A DNA stretch of 64,000 nt from Sphingobium sp. EM0848. Lineage in GTDB: Bacteria > Pseudomonadota > Alphaproteobacteria > Sphingomonadales > Sphingomonadaceae. The stretch covers positions 1,488,001 to 1,552,000 of the forward strand of contig NZ_JABXWB010000001.1 in assembly GCF_013375555.1 (NCBI RefSeq). Direction: 5' to 3'. Under the pieces are notes generated by a model, which ran no database searches, had not been told where the DNA came from, and saw nothing but the letters and a program-made list of their open reading frames with translations. Position 1 is the stretch's first letter, and every line of letters begins with the position of its first letter. Of this stretch, positions 18,517-27,425 are shown in pieces. The position numbers and the translations under genes were made by a program.

Positions 18517-21500
18517 ATGACCGATCTTCTGAAAATCCTCAAAGCCTCCGCCCCCATGACTCTTTCGGGGGTTCCGGCCGGGTTTCAGCCCTGGTTGCTG
18601 GCGGACATTGCGCGGGCAGCGCCTTCACGCGCCTTGTTCGTCGCACCCGATGAGCAGCTTATGCGGGCAGTGGCGGATACGGCGCATTATTTCGCGCCGG
18701 AGATCGAGATTGTTGAAATTCCCGCATGGGACTGCCTGCCCTATGACCGGGCAAGTCCTTCGCTGAGAACGGCTTCGGCGCGGTTGGCGGGGCTTTATGC
18801 GCTTCAGGGCAAGCCCAAGGGACCGCAGCTTGTTCTGACGACGCTCAATGCGTTGACCCAGCGGACCCTCACCCCCTTCCGCGTGCGGCAGTTGGTGGCG
18901 AAGCTCGCGCCCAAGGAGCGGATCGCGATTTCGCGGCTGGCGGACATGTTGCAGGCCAATGGCTATGTGCGGACCGATACCGTGCATGACCGGGGCGAGT
19001 TCGCCATTCGCGGCGGCATTGTCGACCTGTTCCCCGGCGGCGAGGAACAGCCTTTGCGGCTCGATTTCTTCGGGGATGAGATCGAGACGGTGCGGCGCTT
19101 CGATCCCGCCGACCAGCGGACCAGCGGGAGTGTCGAGGGCTTTACGCTGCTGCCCGCGTCCGAGGCTTTGCTGGATGAGGAGACGATCAAAAGGTTTCGC
19201 GGGCGCTATCGCGAGACGTTCGGGGCGACGGCGACGGGCGACCCGCTCTATCAGGCGGTGAGCGACGGGCGGCGGCTCGCGGGGATGGAGCATTGGCTGC
19301 CGCTGTTCGAGGAACGGCTGGTGCCGATGACCGAGCATCTGGGCGACGATACGCTGGTCCTGCTGGATCATGGCGTGGCGGGCGCGGCCGAGGCGCGCTT
19401 CGAGGCGATCCGAGATTATCACGCCAATCGCGTTCAGGCGAAGTCCTCCGATCCGGGGGCGTATCGGCCTTTGGAGCCGAAGGCGCTCTATCTGGATGCG
19501 GAGGAATGGGACGGCATCGTGCGAGAGTGGCCGATGCACGCCACCACGCCTTTCCATGAGCCGGAAAGCGCTTCGGTTCTGGATTTCGCCGTCGATGGCC
19601 CGCGTGATTTCGCGCCGGAGCGGGCGCAGAACGCCAATGTCTATGAGGCGGTGGGGAAGCATATCGCTTCGCTGCAACGGGCGAAGAAGAAGGTCGTCAT
19701 TGCGAGCTATTCCGGGGGTGCGCGGGAGCGGCTTTCGGGGCTGCTGGCGGATCATGGGCTGAAGCGGATCGCGGCGGCGGACAGCTGGCAGGAGGCTTTG
19801 GGGATCGCGGCCGGAGGCAGCACGGTGCTGACCGTCTTGCCGCTGGACCATGGCTTTACCGCGCCCGATGTGGCGGTGCTGACCGAGCAGGACATGCTGG
19901 GCGACCGGCTGGTGCGGCGGGCCAAGCGGAAGAAGAATGCCGATGCGTTCCTGCAGGAGTTGGCGACGCTCTCGCCGGGCGATCTGGTCGTGCATATGGA
20001 TCATGGCATCGGCCGCTATGAGGGGCTGACGCAAATCCCGGTCGCCAAGGCGGCGCATGACTGCGTGGCGCTGGAATATGCCGGCGGCGACAAGCTCTAT
20101 GTGCCGGTGGAGAATCTGGAGGTTCTCTCCCGCTACGGGTCCGACAGCGAGGGGGTGAGCCTCGACAAGCTGGGCGGCGAGGCGTGGCAACGGCGCAAGG
20201 CGCGGATGAAGGAGCGCATCCGCGAGATTGCGGGTGAGTTGCTCAAGACGGCGGCGGAGCGGGCGCTTCGGGCCGCGACCGTGGCGGAACCGGATAGCGC
20301 GGGTTATCCGGCCTTCGTGGATCGCTTCCCCTATCAGGAGACGGAGGATCAGGACCGCGCCATCATGGACGTGGTCGAGGATCTGGGCGCCGGGCGGCCG
20401 ATGGACCGGCTGGTCTGCGGCGATGTGGGCTTCGGCAAGACGGAGGTGGCTTTGCGCGCCGCTTTCGTGGCGGCGATGGCGGGGATGCAGGTGGTGGTGA
20501 TCTGCCCGACCACCCTGCTCGCCCGGCAGCATCATATGAATTTCGAGGAGCGGTTCCGGGGTTTTCCGGTGAATATCGGGCGCCTGTCGCGACTGGTGCC
20601 GGACAAGGAGGCCAAGGCCGTCAAGGCGGGCCTTGCCGATGGGACCGTCGATATTGTGGTGGGCACCCATGCGCTGCTGGCCAAGGGGCTGGAGTTCAAG
20701 CGGCTGGGCTTGGTCATCGTTGACGAGGAGCAGCGTTTCGGCGTGACGCACAAGGAGCGGCTGAAGTCGCTCAAGACCGATGTGCATGTGCTGACGCTGA
20801 CCGCGACGCCAATCCCGCGCACCTTGCAGATGGCGATGTCGGGGCTGCGGGAACTATCGGTCATTCAGACGCCCCCGGTGGATCGTCTGGCGGTGCGGAC
20901 CTATATCATGCCCTGGGACGGGGTGGTGATCCGAGAGGCGCTGCTGCGCGAGCATTATCGCGGGGGGCAGAGTTTCTTCGTGGTGCCGCGAATTGCCGAT
21001 CTGACCGAGGTGGAGGAATTCCTGCGGACCGAGGTGCCGGAGGTGAAGCCCATCGTCGCCCACGGCCAGATGGCGGCGGGCGAGGTCGAGGAACGCATGT
21101 CCGCCTTCTACGACAAGCGTTATGACGTGCTGCTGTCGACCACGATCGTCGAAAGTGGCCTCGATATTCCGTCCGCCAATACGCTCATCATCCACCGGGC
21201 GGATCGGTTCGGGCTGGCGCAATTGTATCAGCTTCGCGGGCGTGTCGGGCGGTCGAAGACGCGGGCCTATGCCTATTTCACCACGCCCGCGAACCGGGCG
21301 ATTACCGAGACGGCGGAAAAACGACTCAAGGTGTTGTCCGATCTGGATACGCTGGGGGCCGGGTTCCAGCTGGCAAGCCATGACCTCGACATTCGCGGTG
21401 CGGGCAATCTCGTCGGGGACGAGCAGTCGGGGCATATCAAGGAAGTCGGGTTCGAACTCTACCAGTCGATGCTGGAGGATGCGATTCTGGAAGCCAAGGC

Positions 21501-21978
21501 TGGTGGCGCCGGGCTGGAGAAGCGGGAGAGCTTCTCGCCGCAGATCACGGTGGACGCGCCGATCCTTATCCCCGAGGATTATGTGCCCGATCTCGACCTG
21601 CGCATGGGGCTGTATCGCCGCCTGAACGAGGTGGAGGACCGGCAAGGGCTGGAGGCTTTTGCCGCCGAGTTGATCGACCGTTTCGGCAAGCTGCCCGCCC
21701 CGACGCAGAATCTCTTCAAGGTGATCGAGATCAAGCAGAACTGCGTGAAGGCCAATATCGCGAAAATCGACGTGGGACCGAAGGGGGCGCTGGTCAGCTT
21801 CTTCGAGGATCGCTTCCCCAAGCCGGAGGGGCTGGTGGCCTATGTTCAACGGTTGAACGGCGTGGCGCGTCTGCGGCCCGACAGCAAGGTGGTGGTGAAC
21901 CGAGCATGGGCCGATCCGGCGGCTCGGCTGAATGGAGCTTTGCAGCTTTCGAAGGGATTGGCGAAAGCGGCAGGATAG
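18517..21978 (+). CDS. mfd: Transcription-repair coupling factor Mfd
   Basis: Mfd displaces stalled RNA polymerase and recruits UvrA. The 1153 residues show the UvrB-homology N-terminus (WDCLPYDRASPS), the CarD-like RNAP-interaction domain (GDLVVHMDHGIGRYEGL about residue 488), and the RecG-like translocase. The translocase carries CGDVGFGKTEVA, DEEQRFGV and TATPIPRTLQMA. The TRCF C-terminal domain follows. The ATG at 18517 was chosen because the open frame upstream translates the REP repeat and sdhE in another frame. Confidence 0.97.
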   Translation: MTDLLKILKASAPMTLSGVPAGFQPWLLADIARAAPSRALFVAPDEQLMRAVADTAHYFAPEIEIVEIPAWDCLPYDRASPSLRTASARLAGLYALQGKPKGPQLVLTTLNALTQRTLTPFRVRQLVAKLAPKERIAISRLADMLQANGYVRTDTVHDRGEFAIRGGIVDLFPGGEEQPLRLDFFGDEIETVRRFDPADQRTSGSVEGFTLLPASEALLDEETIKRFRGRYRETFGATATGDPLYQAVSDGRRLAGMEHWLPLFEERLVPMTEHLGDDTLVLLDHGVAGAAEARFEAIRDYHANRVQAKSSDPGAYRPLEPKALYLDAEEWDGIVREWPMHATTPFHEPESASVLDFAVDGPRDFAPERAQNANVYEAVGKHIASLQRAKKKVVIASYSGGARERLSGLLADHGLKRIAAADSWQEALGIAAGGSTVLTVLPLDHGFTAPDVAVLTEQDMLGDRLVRRAKRKKNADAFLQELATLSPGDLVVHMDHGIGRYEGLTQIPVAKAAHDCVALEYAGGDKLYVPVENLEVLSRYGSDSEGVSLDKLGGEAWQRRKARMKERIREIAGELLKTAAERALRAATVAEPDSAGYPAFVDRFPYQETEDQDRAIMDVVEDLGAGRPMDRLVCGDVGFGKTEVALRAAFVAAMAGMQVVVICPTTLLARQHHMNFEERFRGFPVNIGRLSRLVPDKEAKAVKAGLADGTVDIVVGTHALLAKGLEFKRLGLVIVDEEQRFGVTHKERLKSLKTDVHVLTLTATPIPRTLQMAMSGLRELSVIQTPPVDRLAVRTYIMPWDGVVIREALLREHYRGGQSFFVVPRIADLTEVEEFLRTEVPEVKPIVAHGQMAAGEVEERMSAFYDKRYDVLLSTTIVESGLDIPSANTLIIHRADRFGLAQLYQLRGRVGRSKTRAYAYFTTPANRAITETAEKRLKVLSDLDTLGAGFQLASHDLDIRGAGNLVGDEQSGHIKEVGFELYQSMLEDAILEAKAGGAGLEKRESFSPQITVDAPILIPEDYVPDLDLRMGLYRRLNEVEDRQGLEAFAAELIDRFGKLPAPTQNLFKVIEIKQNCVKANIAKIDVGPKGALVSFFEDRFPKPEGLVAYVQRLNGVARLRPDSKVVVNRAWADPAARLNGALQLSKGLAKAAG

Positions 21979-22081
21979 CACCGCTTTGTTATTTCCCAGA
22001 CAACAGCCAGCAACAGTCGCAACCTAAATCCTGTCTCGATGACCGGGCAGCAAAGTCCGGCATCCAGCAGGAGAATTTTGC

Positions 22082-22492
22082 ATGAGTTTGACCCTTATCG
22101 CGCTGGCGACGGCAGCAGCGACGCACACCGTCCAGATCGACCATCGTGGAACCCCCGTGCAGGCCACCTACAGCGCGCGGGCGGAGTTCCGCACCAAGAC
22201 CGTGGGTGCCAAAACCCCGAACCGGATGGACATGCAGCGGTGCCAGTGGACCGCAACCATCATGGTCGATCGCGCCCTCAGCCATGGCCCCGCGCACAGC
22301 CGAACCATTTCGAGCGACAGGGAATTTTCCGGCAGCGAGCATGGCGCCTGCACGCCGGGCCGTCAGTCGGGCGAGCGTAATCTGGCGCAGCATGAGGGCG
22401 CGATCCGCGAACATCTGATCTCGGTTGCCGAAGCAGATCAGACGCCGCTTCTGACCGAGCTCGATGCGGTTCGCAATCTTGCCTCGAACTGA
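22082..22492 (+). CDS. Small uncharacterised, probably exported protein
   Basis: 136 residues, family not recognised. The first 15 residues are hydrophobic with an Ala-rich end (LTLIALATAAATHT), a possible short signal peptide. Two Cys (RCQW, GACTPG) are about 38 residues apart and could form a disulphide outside the cytoplasm. The ATG has AGGAGA 7 bases upstream. It overlaps the next gene by 29 bp, implying co-translation with an outer-membrane-type protein. Confidence 0.7.
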   Translation: MSLTLIALATAAATHTVQIDHRGTPVQATYSARAEFRTKTVGAKTPNRMDMQRCQWTATIMVDRALSHGPAHSRTISSDREFSGSEHGACTPGRQSGERNLAQHEGAIREHLISVAEADQTPLLTELDAVRNLASN

Positions 22493-23210
22493 GAAGCGGG
22501 CCGCGCTGGCATGCGCCCTGTTGGGTTGCGCCAGCGCGGGTCCTGCCTTTGCCCAATATGCTGAAGGCGTTTCGGCGACGGTCGAGGTCGCGAGCGATGA
22601 ACGGCGCCGCGGATTGAGTTGGAGCGATGGCGACCCTGTGCTGCGCGGCACGGTTTCGGTGCCCGTGACCGAAGGGCTGAGCCTGGATGGCGCAGCGGTT
22701 TCGCTCTGGGGGAGCGACCGGCATGACGGCGCGGATGCCGCGGTCGATCTGGGCGCAACCTATGCGCGGCAGATCGACGGATGGCGACTGTCCGCTGAGG
22801 GGCGCTATCACCTGTTTCCGGGCGCATCCGGGCAGGGCTATGGTGAAATGGGCGTCGATGCGGGATTTTTGATCGGACCGGCCAGCGTTGATCTCAACGG
22901 CAGCTATGCCCCCCGGCAATCGTCCATTGGTGGGGATAATCTCTATCTGTCGGCGTCGGTCGCCATGGCTGTGCCGGGAACGCCTTTCACCGTTTCGGCG
23001 CGGATCGGGCGATCGTCGGGGAACGTTCGCGATCCGGTCCGGGCCGCGCGATTGCGGCCGGATGGCACATATTGGGATCATGGTGTCAGCGTCGACTATC
23101 TGAAGGGGCGCTGGTTCGCCGGGGTGCGCTATGCCAATAGCAGCATCGACGGGCCGGGTAGCCGTCATGCCGGAGCGAGCATGATCGGGCGGCTGGGCCT
23201 AAGCCTTTAG
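22464..23210 (+). CDS. TIGR02001/Gcw_chp-type outer membrane protein
   Basis: 248 residues with a signal peptide (AALACALLGCASAGPAFA-Q) followed by alternating beta-strands typical of a small barrel. Family features include TVEVASDERRRGLSWSDGDPVLRG near the start, GATYARQIDGWRLSAEGRYHLFPG in the middle and a C-terminal strand ending in GRLGLSL. These Gcw_chp proteins are common in proteobacteria and have no firm function; porin or transport roles are guessed. The stop lies within the end of the convergent GGDEF/EAL gene. Confidence 0.75.
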   Translation: MRFAILPRTEKRAALACALLGCASAGPAFAQYAEGVSATVEVASDERRRGLSWSDGDPVLRGTVSVPVTEGLSLDGAAVSLWGSDRHDGADAAVDLGATYARQIDGWRLSAEGRYHLFPGASGQGYGEMGVDAGFLIGPASVDLNGSYAPRQSSIGGDNLYLSASVAMAVPGTPFTVSARIGRSSGNVRDPVRAARLRPDGTYWDHGVSVDYLKGRWFAGVRYANSSIDGPGSRHAGASMIGRLGLSL

Positions 23211-25211
23211 CGCCAGCGCCACGAGATCGGCGGACGACACGCCCGCCGAACGCAGGAAACCCTGATAATAGTCGCAGCCTTCCCGGGTCAGGAGATCGAG
23301 CTGCTGTTCGGTCTCGACCCCCTCCGCGATGACGCTGAGGCCCAGCGATTTCGCCATATGGATGACGCTGCGCACGATGATGCGGTCGCGGGCGGTGCCC
23401 GCAATGTCCTGCGCCAGACCGCTGTCGATCTTCAGATAATCGAGCGGCAGGCTTTTCAGATAGGCAAGGCTGGAATAGCCGGTGCCGAAATCGTCCACCG
23501 CGACGGCCAGCCCCTCCGCACGCAAAGCGGTGAGCAACGCGGTCGCATTGTCCACATCCTCGATCAGGCCGCTTTCGGTGATCTCCACCGTCAGGCGAGA
23601 GCGGGGAAAGCCGCTGGTGTCGACCAGATTCAGGAATTGCGGCATGAAGCCGGGCTGGGCGATATCGTCCGCCGTGACGTTGATCGACAGGCGCAGGTGC
23701 GACAGCGCGCGGGGCCAAGCGGCGGCCTGACGCAAGGCTTCGGCCTGAATATGCGCCGAAAGCGGCAGCATATAGTCGGAACGCTCCGCCGTCGCGAACA
23801 GCATGCCCGCGCCCAGCGCCCCATATTGCGGGTGGTTCCAGCGGGCGAGCGCCTCCACCCCCGTCATATGCACGCTGTCGACCGGATATTGCGGCTGGAA
23901 CACAATGCCGATCTCGCCCCGGTCAAGCGCCAGACGGAGATCGGTTTCAAGCTGGTCCGCATCGACCTGACGGCTGCGCTTTTCGGCGGAGAAGATGCGG
24001 ATGCCCTCCCCGCCGCCCTGCCGCGCATCGGCCAGAGCGGTTCCGGCGCGGCGGATGAGGTGCGTGGCGTCGTCGTCAGGGCGCGACTGGGCAATGCCGC
24101 AGCGAGCGGTGAGGCGAATCAGATGGTCGCCCGCGCTGAACGGGCGGCCGATGGCGCCGATCAACTGACGCGCGAGGAAGGTGGCGCGGTCGGCGGCGGC
24201 GGCTTCGCCCGTCAGACCGATCAGAAATTCCGTGCCCGCAATGCGCGCGGCGATGGCGCCTGCCGCCATGTCGACCGTCATGCGCTCGATCCGGCGAGCG
24301 ATGCGGCCCAGCAGCGCGTCGCCCACGACCTGGCCATAGGCCGCGTTCATCCGGTCGAACTGGCTGATCGATAGCAGCAGCACCGTGGTCGCCAGCCCCT
24401 TGCGCTGTTCCAGCCAGTCCAGCGCAGCCTGACGCGAGCGCAGGCCGGTCAGGTCGTCGCGGCCGGTCGCGTCATGACCGTGAGCATCGGACAGCCACTC
24501 CACATCCGCCGCAACCACACCATCAATCAGACGCAGATGGTGGACCAGCCTGTCGCCGGGACGACCGGGCGCGGCATGGGCGAAGGCTTCCGGGCGGCCG
24601 GCACGCATCATGCCGCGCAGCGCCGCGATGACGGAGCGGCGTTCCGAACGGGGCAGGCGACGGATGAAACCCGCCGGGCCGAGCCGCGGGCTGTCGAGGC
24701 CGAAATGCCGGGCAAGACTGTCGCTGAGGCGGATGTCGTTCCCTTCCCTCTCCCAGAACAGCGCGTCTCCGCGCCGGATGCGCTGGGCGCGGCGGCTGTG
24801 GGTCACGCCGCCGACGAGCCGGTCGACCAACCGCTGTGCGGACGCGAGGGTGGCGCGCAACTCATCCGGGGAGAAAGGCGCGGCAAGATAATGGGTGGCG
24901 CCCACCTCCATCAACAAGGGCACATTGGCCATCCCCTGCCTGTCGACCAGCGCGATCAAAGCCCCGCCCCCGGCATCGACCACGGGGGTCATGGCCGCGA
25001 TCAGCCTTGTGCCTCCGTCGCGGGCGCCGCGCATGTCGATCAAAGCGATCTGGGCATCGCTGTGCAGGAAACGCTGCGCGGCATCGGCAGGCCGCCGGGC
25101 CGCCATCACGCGCCAGCCCGCCTGCCGCGCGACATGGGACAAGCCGTCGCGGTCACCCGGTGACAGAATGAAAAGGCTGCGTTGTCCGTCCAGTGCGGTT
25201 TCACCGCTCAC
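23199..25211 (-). CDS. GGDEF/EAL protein with receiver-like N-terminus; probable c-di-GMP phosphodiesterase
   Basis: 670 residues. Residues 10-130 look like a degenerate receiver domain (IALIDMRGARDGG). About 250-400 is a GGDEF domain whose active site is degraded to AGTEF (ARIAGTEFLIGL), so cyclase activity is unlikely. About 415-660 is an EAL domain with intact motifs: VEALARWNHP, LSINVTADD, EITESGLIED, DDFGTGYSSLAYLKSLPLD and EGVETEQQ. The prediction is therefore c-di-GMP hydrolysis, with the GGDEF part perhaps acting as a GTP sensor. It ends head-to-head with the outer membrane gene, overlapping by 12 bp. Confidence 0.92.
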   Translation of the reverse strand: MSGETALDGQRSLFILSPGDRDGLSHVARQAGWRVMAARRPADAAQRFLHSDAQIALIDMRGARDGGTRLIAAMTPVVDAGGGALIALVDRQGMANVPLLMEVGATHYLAAPFSPDELRATLASAQRLVDRLVGGVTHSRRAQRIRRGDALFWEREGNDIRLSDSLARHFGLDSPRLGPAGFIRRLPRSERRSVIAALRGMMRAGRPEAFAHAAPGRPGDRLVHHLRLIDGVVAADVEWLSDAHGHDATGRDDLTGLRSRQAALDWLEQRKGLATTVLLLSISQFDRMNAAYGQVVGDALLGRIARRIERMTVDMAAGAIAARIAGTEFLIGLTGEAAAADRATFLARQLIGAIGRPFSAGDHLIRLTARCGIAQSRPDDDATHLIRRAGTALADARQGGGEGIRIFSAEKRSRQVDADQLETDLRLALDRGEIGIVFQPQYPVDSVHMTGVEALARWNHPQYGALGAGMLFATAERSDYMLPLSAHIQAEALRQAAAWPRALSHLRLSINVTADDIAQPGFMPQFLNLVDTSGFPRSRLTVEITESGLIEDVDNATALLTALRAEGLAVAVDDFGTGYSSLAYLKSLPLDYLKIDSGLAQDIAGTARDRIIVRSVIHMAKSLGLSVIAEGVETEQQLDLLTREGCDYYQGFLRSAGVSSADLVALALKA

Positions 25212-25313
25212 ATGATGCTCCTTGGGGGACGGTCCATTGCCCCCTTCCTACCTTCCATCGGTTACCGACCTGTTCACATTGCTGCAACGGGAGAGGGTAC
25301 GAATGCGTTGTGC

Positions 25314-25342
25314 TTGCACGGGACAGGTCCATGGCCTAGCTA
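25314..25342 (+). promoter_or_regulatory. Candidate sigma-70 promoter of moaA
   Basis: TTGCAC (25314-25319), a 17-base spacer and TAGCTA (25337-25342). The predicted transcription start falls at about 25349, on or next to the first in-frame ATG, so the transcript would have almost no leader. Confidence 0.5.
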
Positions 25343-25354
25343 GGAAATATGGAG

Positions 25355-26359
25355 ATGGTCGATCCTGCGCGCACGGCGTTGACCGATGCGCTCGGCCGCC
25401 GGATCAGCTATTTGCGGATTTCGGTGACGGACCGCTGCGACCTGCGCTGCCGTTACTGCATGGCGGAGCGGATGCAATTCCTGCCGAAGAATCAGGTACT
25501 GACGCTGGAGGAGATCGCGCTGCTGGCCGATCTCTTCATCTCGCGGGGCGTGCGCCGGATTCGGCTGACGGGCGGCGAACCGCTGGTGCGGCGGGATATC
25601 GTCGATCTGGTGCGGCGGATCGGGCGGCATCTGGGCGGTGGGCTGGACGAGGTGACGCTGACCACCAACGGCACACGGCTGACGCAGCATGCGCAGGCGC
25701 TGGCCGATGCGGGCGTCCGGCGGATCAATGTCAGTCTGGACAGCCGCGATCCCGACCGTTTCGCCCATGTGACGCGCGGCGGCGATGTGCAGGCCGTGAT
25801 CGACGGGTTGGATGCGGCGCGGGCGGCGGGCCTTTCGGTCAAGATCAATATGGTCGCGCTCCGTGGCATCAACGAGGATGAGATCCTGCCGATGCTGCAT
25901 TGGTGCGACCGCCAGGGCTTCGACCTGACGCTGATCGAGACGATGCCATTGGGCGAAACCGGCGAGGACCGGACGGATCATTATCTGCCGCTGACGCAGG
26001 TGGCCGAATCGATCCGGCGGCATCATGCGCTGAAACCGATTGCACATCGCACCGGCGGTCCCGCGCGCTATCATGCGGTCGAGGGATTGAATCTCCGTCT
26101 GGGGCTGATCACGCCGCTCACCCATAATTTCTGCGACGATTGCAACCGGATGCGGATGACGTGTGAGGGCAAGATCTTCATGTGTCTGGGTCATGAGGAT
26201 CATGTCGACCTCAAGGCCGCCTTGCGCGAGGATGGTCTGGCCGCCGTGCAACCACTGATCGATCGCGCCTTGCGGTTGAAGCCCGCGCGCCATGACTTCC
26301 GCATCGCAGCGGGCGCTCCGGCCGCGGTGCGGCGTCACATGAGCGTGACCGGCGGATGA
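25355..26359 (+). CDS. moaA: GTP 3',8-cyclase MoaA (molybdenum cofactor synthesis)
   Basis: MoaA is the radical-SAM enzyme that starts Moco synthesis from GTP. The N-terminal cluster motif is CDLRCRYC (about residue 24). The C-terminal second cluster is NFCDDCNRMRMTCEGKIFMC, with its three Cys. The chain ends in the conserved Gly-Gly (VTGG) needed for activity in the family. The start at 25355 has AGGAA 8 bases upstream; an ATG two codons earlier is possible if the mRNA is leaderless. The stop overlaps the nadK start (ATGA). Confidence 0.96.
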   Translation: MVDPARTALTDALGRRISYLRISVTDRCDLRCRYCMAERMQFLPKNQVLTLEEIALLADLFISRGVRRIRLTGGEPLVRRDIVDLVRRIGRHLGGGLDEVTLTTNGTRLTQHAQALADAGVRRINVSLDSRDPDRFAHVTRGGDVQAVIDGLDAARAAGLSVKINMVALRGINEDEILPMLHWCDRQGFDLTLIETMPLGETGEDRTDHYLPLTQVAESIRRHHALKPIAHRTGGPARYHAVEGLNLRLGLITPLTHNFCDDCNRMRMTCEGKIFMCLGHEDHVDLKAALREDGLAAVQPLIDRALRLKPARHDFRIAAGAPAAVRRHMSVTGG

Positions 26360-27132
26360 CGGACGAGGTTCGGCGCGCTCTGGTCGCCTCCCCCACTCCG
26401 GCTGCCAAGGCGGCAGAGGAAAGGCTGCGCGCAGCCTATGATTTCGTGCCGGTCGAACAGGCGGACATGATCATCGCGCTGGGCGGCGACGGCTTCATGC
26501 TCCAGACGCTGCATTCCATGCTGGAAGGGCGGCGCATCCTGCCGGTGTTCGGGATGAACCTGGGCACGGTCGGCTTCCTGATGAACGAATGGCGGCTGGA
26601 GCGGCTGGAACAGCGGATCGAAGCCGCCAAGCCGTTCAAGGTCAATCCGCTGCGCATGAACGTCGATACGGTGGACGGGGAACGCTTCTCCATTCCCGCG
26701 ATCAACGAGGTGTCCCTGCTGCGCGAAACGCGCCAGACGGCCAAGCTGGAGGTGAAGGTCAACGACCGTACCGTGCTGCCGGAACTGGTGTGCGACGGGG
26801 TGCTGGTAGCGACGCCGGCGGGATCGACGGCCTATAATCTCTCCGCCCATGGGCCGATTCTGCCGCTGGGGTCGGCGCTGGTGGCGCTGACGCCGATCAG
26901 CCCCTTTCGCCCCCGGCGCTGGCGTGGGGCGATCCTGCCGGAGAGCACCGCAATCCAGTTCACCGTGCTCGATCCGGTGAAGCGCCCGGTCAGTGCCGTC
27001 GCCGACCAGCGCGAAGTGCGCGACATCGCGCAGGTCGAGGTGAAGATCGACCGCGCAACGCCGCTGACGCTGCTGTTCGACCCCGAACATACGCTGGACG
27101 ACCGGATCGCGGCGGAACAGTTCATCGCCTGA
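26356..27132 (+). CDS. nadK: NAD kinase
   Basis: NAD kinase makes NADP from NAD and ATP. The 258 residues show the GGDG motif (IALGGDGFML about residue 41), NLGTVGFLMNEW, the NE/D-rich region AINEVSLLR and the substrate loop LVCDGVLVATPAGSTAYNLSAHGPIL. It is a short form lacking the extended N-terminus of some bacterial enzymes. Its 4-bp overlap with moaA indicates translational coupling. Confidence 0.95.
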   Translation: MTDEVRRALVASPTPAAKAAEERLRAAYDFVPVEQADMIIALGGDGFMLQTLHSMLEGRRILPVFGMNLGTVGFLMNEWRLERLEQRIEAAKPFKVNPLRMNVDTVDGERFSIPAINEVSLLRETRQTAKLEVKVNDRTVLPELVCDGVLVATPAGSTAYNLSAHGPILPLGSALVALTPISPFRPRRWRGAILPESTAIQFTVLDPVKRPVSAVADQREVRDIAQVEVKIDRATPLTLLFDPEHTLDDRIAAEQFIA

Positions 27133-27153
27133 AAAATTTCCGTCATTTGCCGC

Positions 27154-27183
27154 TTGCCATCTCTGGAAAGCCGCTGCTATAGG
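27154..27183 (+). promoter_or_regulatory. Candidate promoter for tRNA-Asn
   Basis: TTGCCA (27154-27159), an 18-base spacer and TATAGG (27178-27183) lie 30 bp before the tRNA, a spacing usual for stable-RNA promoters. Confidence 0.6.
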
Positions 27184-27212
27184 CGCGGCCTGCCCAGCGG
27201 AAGCCGGGCTGC

Positions 27213-27287
27213 TCCCCGATAGCTCAGCGGTAGAGCATTCGACTGTTAATCGAATGGCCGTAGGTTCGAATCCTACTCGGGGAGCCA
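27213..27287 (+). tRNA. tRNA-Asn (anticodon GTT)
   Basis: The 75-nt sequence folds as a full cloverleaf. The acceptor is TCCCCGA/TCGGGGA, the D arm GCTC...GAGC, the anticodon arm TTCGA-CTGTTAA-TCGAA with anticodon GTT, and the T arm GTAGG-TTCGAAT-CCTAC. The discriminator is G and the CCA end is encoded. No integrated element is seen at its 3' end. Confidence 0.98.
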
Positions 27288-27374
27288 CTTTAGCCCTTCC
27301 GGCGGGCGAGAAAAATGGCCGGATTTCCTGATTTCGATGCTATCGCTCCGGCACAGCCTTCGCGCCAAAAGCAT

Positions 27375-27404
27375 TGCGGGCGGACACCGTCGACGCCGCC
27401 CGCA
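27375..27404 (-). terminator. Hairpin downstream of the SPOR lipoprotein gene
   Basis: TGCGGGCGG (27375-27383) and CCGCCCGCA (27396-27404) form a perfect 9-bp stem 22 bp past the minus-strand stop. The T content after it is modest, so it is a plausible but not ideal terminator. Confidence 0.5.
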
Positions 27405-27425
27405 TAAAAGCTTTGTGATCGTCCT

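Noticed and set aside
18625..20787. A 720-codon minus-strand frame opposite mfd
   Set aside because: Antisense shadow; Arg/His-rich with no recognisable family and no ribosome site.
27288..27425. Integrated element at the tRNA-Asn 3' end
   Set aside because: No integrase, no repeated tRNA tail and the next gene is an ordinary chromosomal one.
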